A program made the position numbers and the translations under genes. The notes beneath the pieces are model-generated. The model made no database searches, was not told the DNA's origin, and saw only the letters and a program-made list of their open reading frames with translations. Positions 63,251 through 64,000 of a stretch of DNA of 64,000 nucleotides are shown one piece after another. Position 1 is the first letter of the stretch. The number at the start of each line of letters is the position of its first letter. The DNA is from Brienomyrus brachyistius (Eukaryota; Chordata; Actinopteri; Osteoglossiformes; Mormyridae), in assembly GCF_023856365.1 (NCBI RefSeq), contig NC_064539.1:26067493-26131492 (forward strand), in the 5' to 3' direction.

Positions 63251-64000
63251 TTTAGTGTTTACTCATAAGAATTTTAAAAACACACTTCGCAGTGAACGTC
63301 ATTCTTTAATATAATAAACATGCAAAATACACCAAATAAAGATTACAAATAGGGCTAACCCTGGCTATAACTACATAAATGTGGATGGGTCTGTTAAGAT
63401 GACAAACACCAGCTTACCTGACTGCATGTTACAGTACTCAGGGAAGACACCCACAAAGCTAACATGCAACATACAGCATAAAAAACGTAGACCAGTCCAC
63501 GTCTTTATTTAAGCTGATGGACTAACAATAGTTTTATATGTATAGTTCTTCTTAAAATAAATAAAGAAATAAACTGGTACGCCAGCATCCTGCCTAGTAC
63601 TTTCGGAAACAGGCTTCAGGCACACCGCAACCCCGTATGAATAAGCAGTTAATAAAGATAGATAAACGTTAAATATATGTCTACTTACACGATATTCGTT
63701 TTTCCACAGACAAACCATTTGGCAGAATTTAATTTCGACCAGGTTAGCCAGGGCGGCTACTTTTTTGGCAAGAAAAGGTCAGCAGCCACGATGATACAGA
63801 TACAGAAGTGTGTGGTACGGTACCCTGGAAAGGACAAACAGAGCTGCATAAACGAGCTTTCGACACTGGCTGCCGCCATGCCACCTTACATCTATTCACT
63901 AGTTTTATAGTGGTAAGTTATTAACTGAAATCAGTGATGTTACAAGAATGGCATCCTAATGTAGACATTTGGACATGTTGGGTGGGCTCGATAAAAACTT
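63251..64000. other. Right-edge spacer, possible upstream exon region
   Basis: No supported exon. On the minus strand an ATG at 63881-63879 in a good context (ggcATGGCGGCAGCC) opens about 40 codons starting MAAASVESSF with no recognised family. It could be the first exon of an unseen gene, 5' UTR of FASTKD5, or chance. Confidence 0.25.

Noticed and set aside
63677..63910. Plus-strand frame of 77 codons at the right edge
   Set aside because: No recognisable domain; it begins in AT-rich DNA and overlaps an equally open minus-strand start, so neither is supported as a gene.

Overview
The window is nuclear DNA of a ray-finned fish. Genes are split by GT-AG introns, the code is vertebrate, and the spacers hold typical teleost repeats: Tc1-like and hAT-like transposons, a Penelope-like remnant, Ty3/Gypsy pieces, tRNA-derived SINEs and long CA/TG tracts. 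The SINE type looks like those of early-branching teleosts such as bony-tongues, but that is only an impression. Genes were identified by comparing the translated exons with remembered family sequences.

Layout. Positions 1-797 (minus) carry the first two coding exons of an unconventional myosin whose gene runs off the left edge. About 0.8-9.1 kb is a repeat-rich spacer that probably includes the MCC 3' UTR. Positions 9116-36197 (minus) hold a complete 19-exon MCC gene of the long, EF-hand-containing form (about 1004 aa). A 4.4 kb spacer separates it from YTHDC2, which runs in the opposite direction (40552-58129, plus, 29 coding exons, about 1413 aa). FASTKD5 follows on the minus strand with one uninterrupted coding exon (59907-62351, 814 aa), tail-to-tail with YTHDC2; their candidate poly(A) signals are about 40 bases apart. 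The last 1.6 kb holds repeats and perhaps the FASTKD5 upstream region.

The genes are not a functional unit. MCC is a coiled-coil, PDZ-ligand scaffold linked to WNT and polarity signalling. YTHDC2 is an m6A-reading 3'-to-5' RNA helicase needed for meiosis. FASTKD5 is a mitochondrial RNA-processing factor. The head-to-head MCC/YTHDC2 pair matches the human 5q22 arrangement; FASTKD5 as the next gene does not match human, where it lies beside UBOX5 on chromosome 20.

The most unusual signal is inside YTHDC2. Two exon/intron donor boundaries have each become the core of a minisatellite: a 66-bp unit with nine copies at the end of exon 21, and a 41-bp unit with eleven copies at the end of exon 25. 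Each array presents a row of duplicate 5' splice sites. The same gene also has a likely GC-AG intron, a long (TG)n tract just upstream of a weak 3' splice site, and an unusual Asn in the helicase core.
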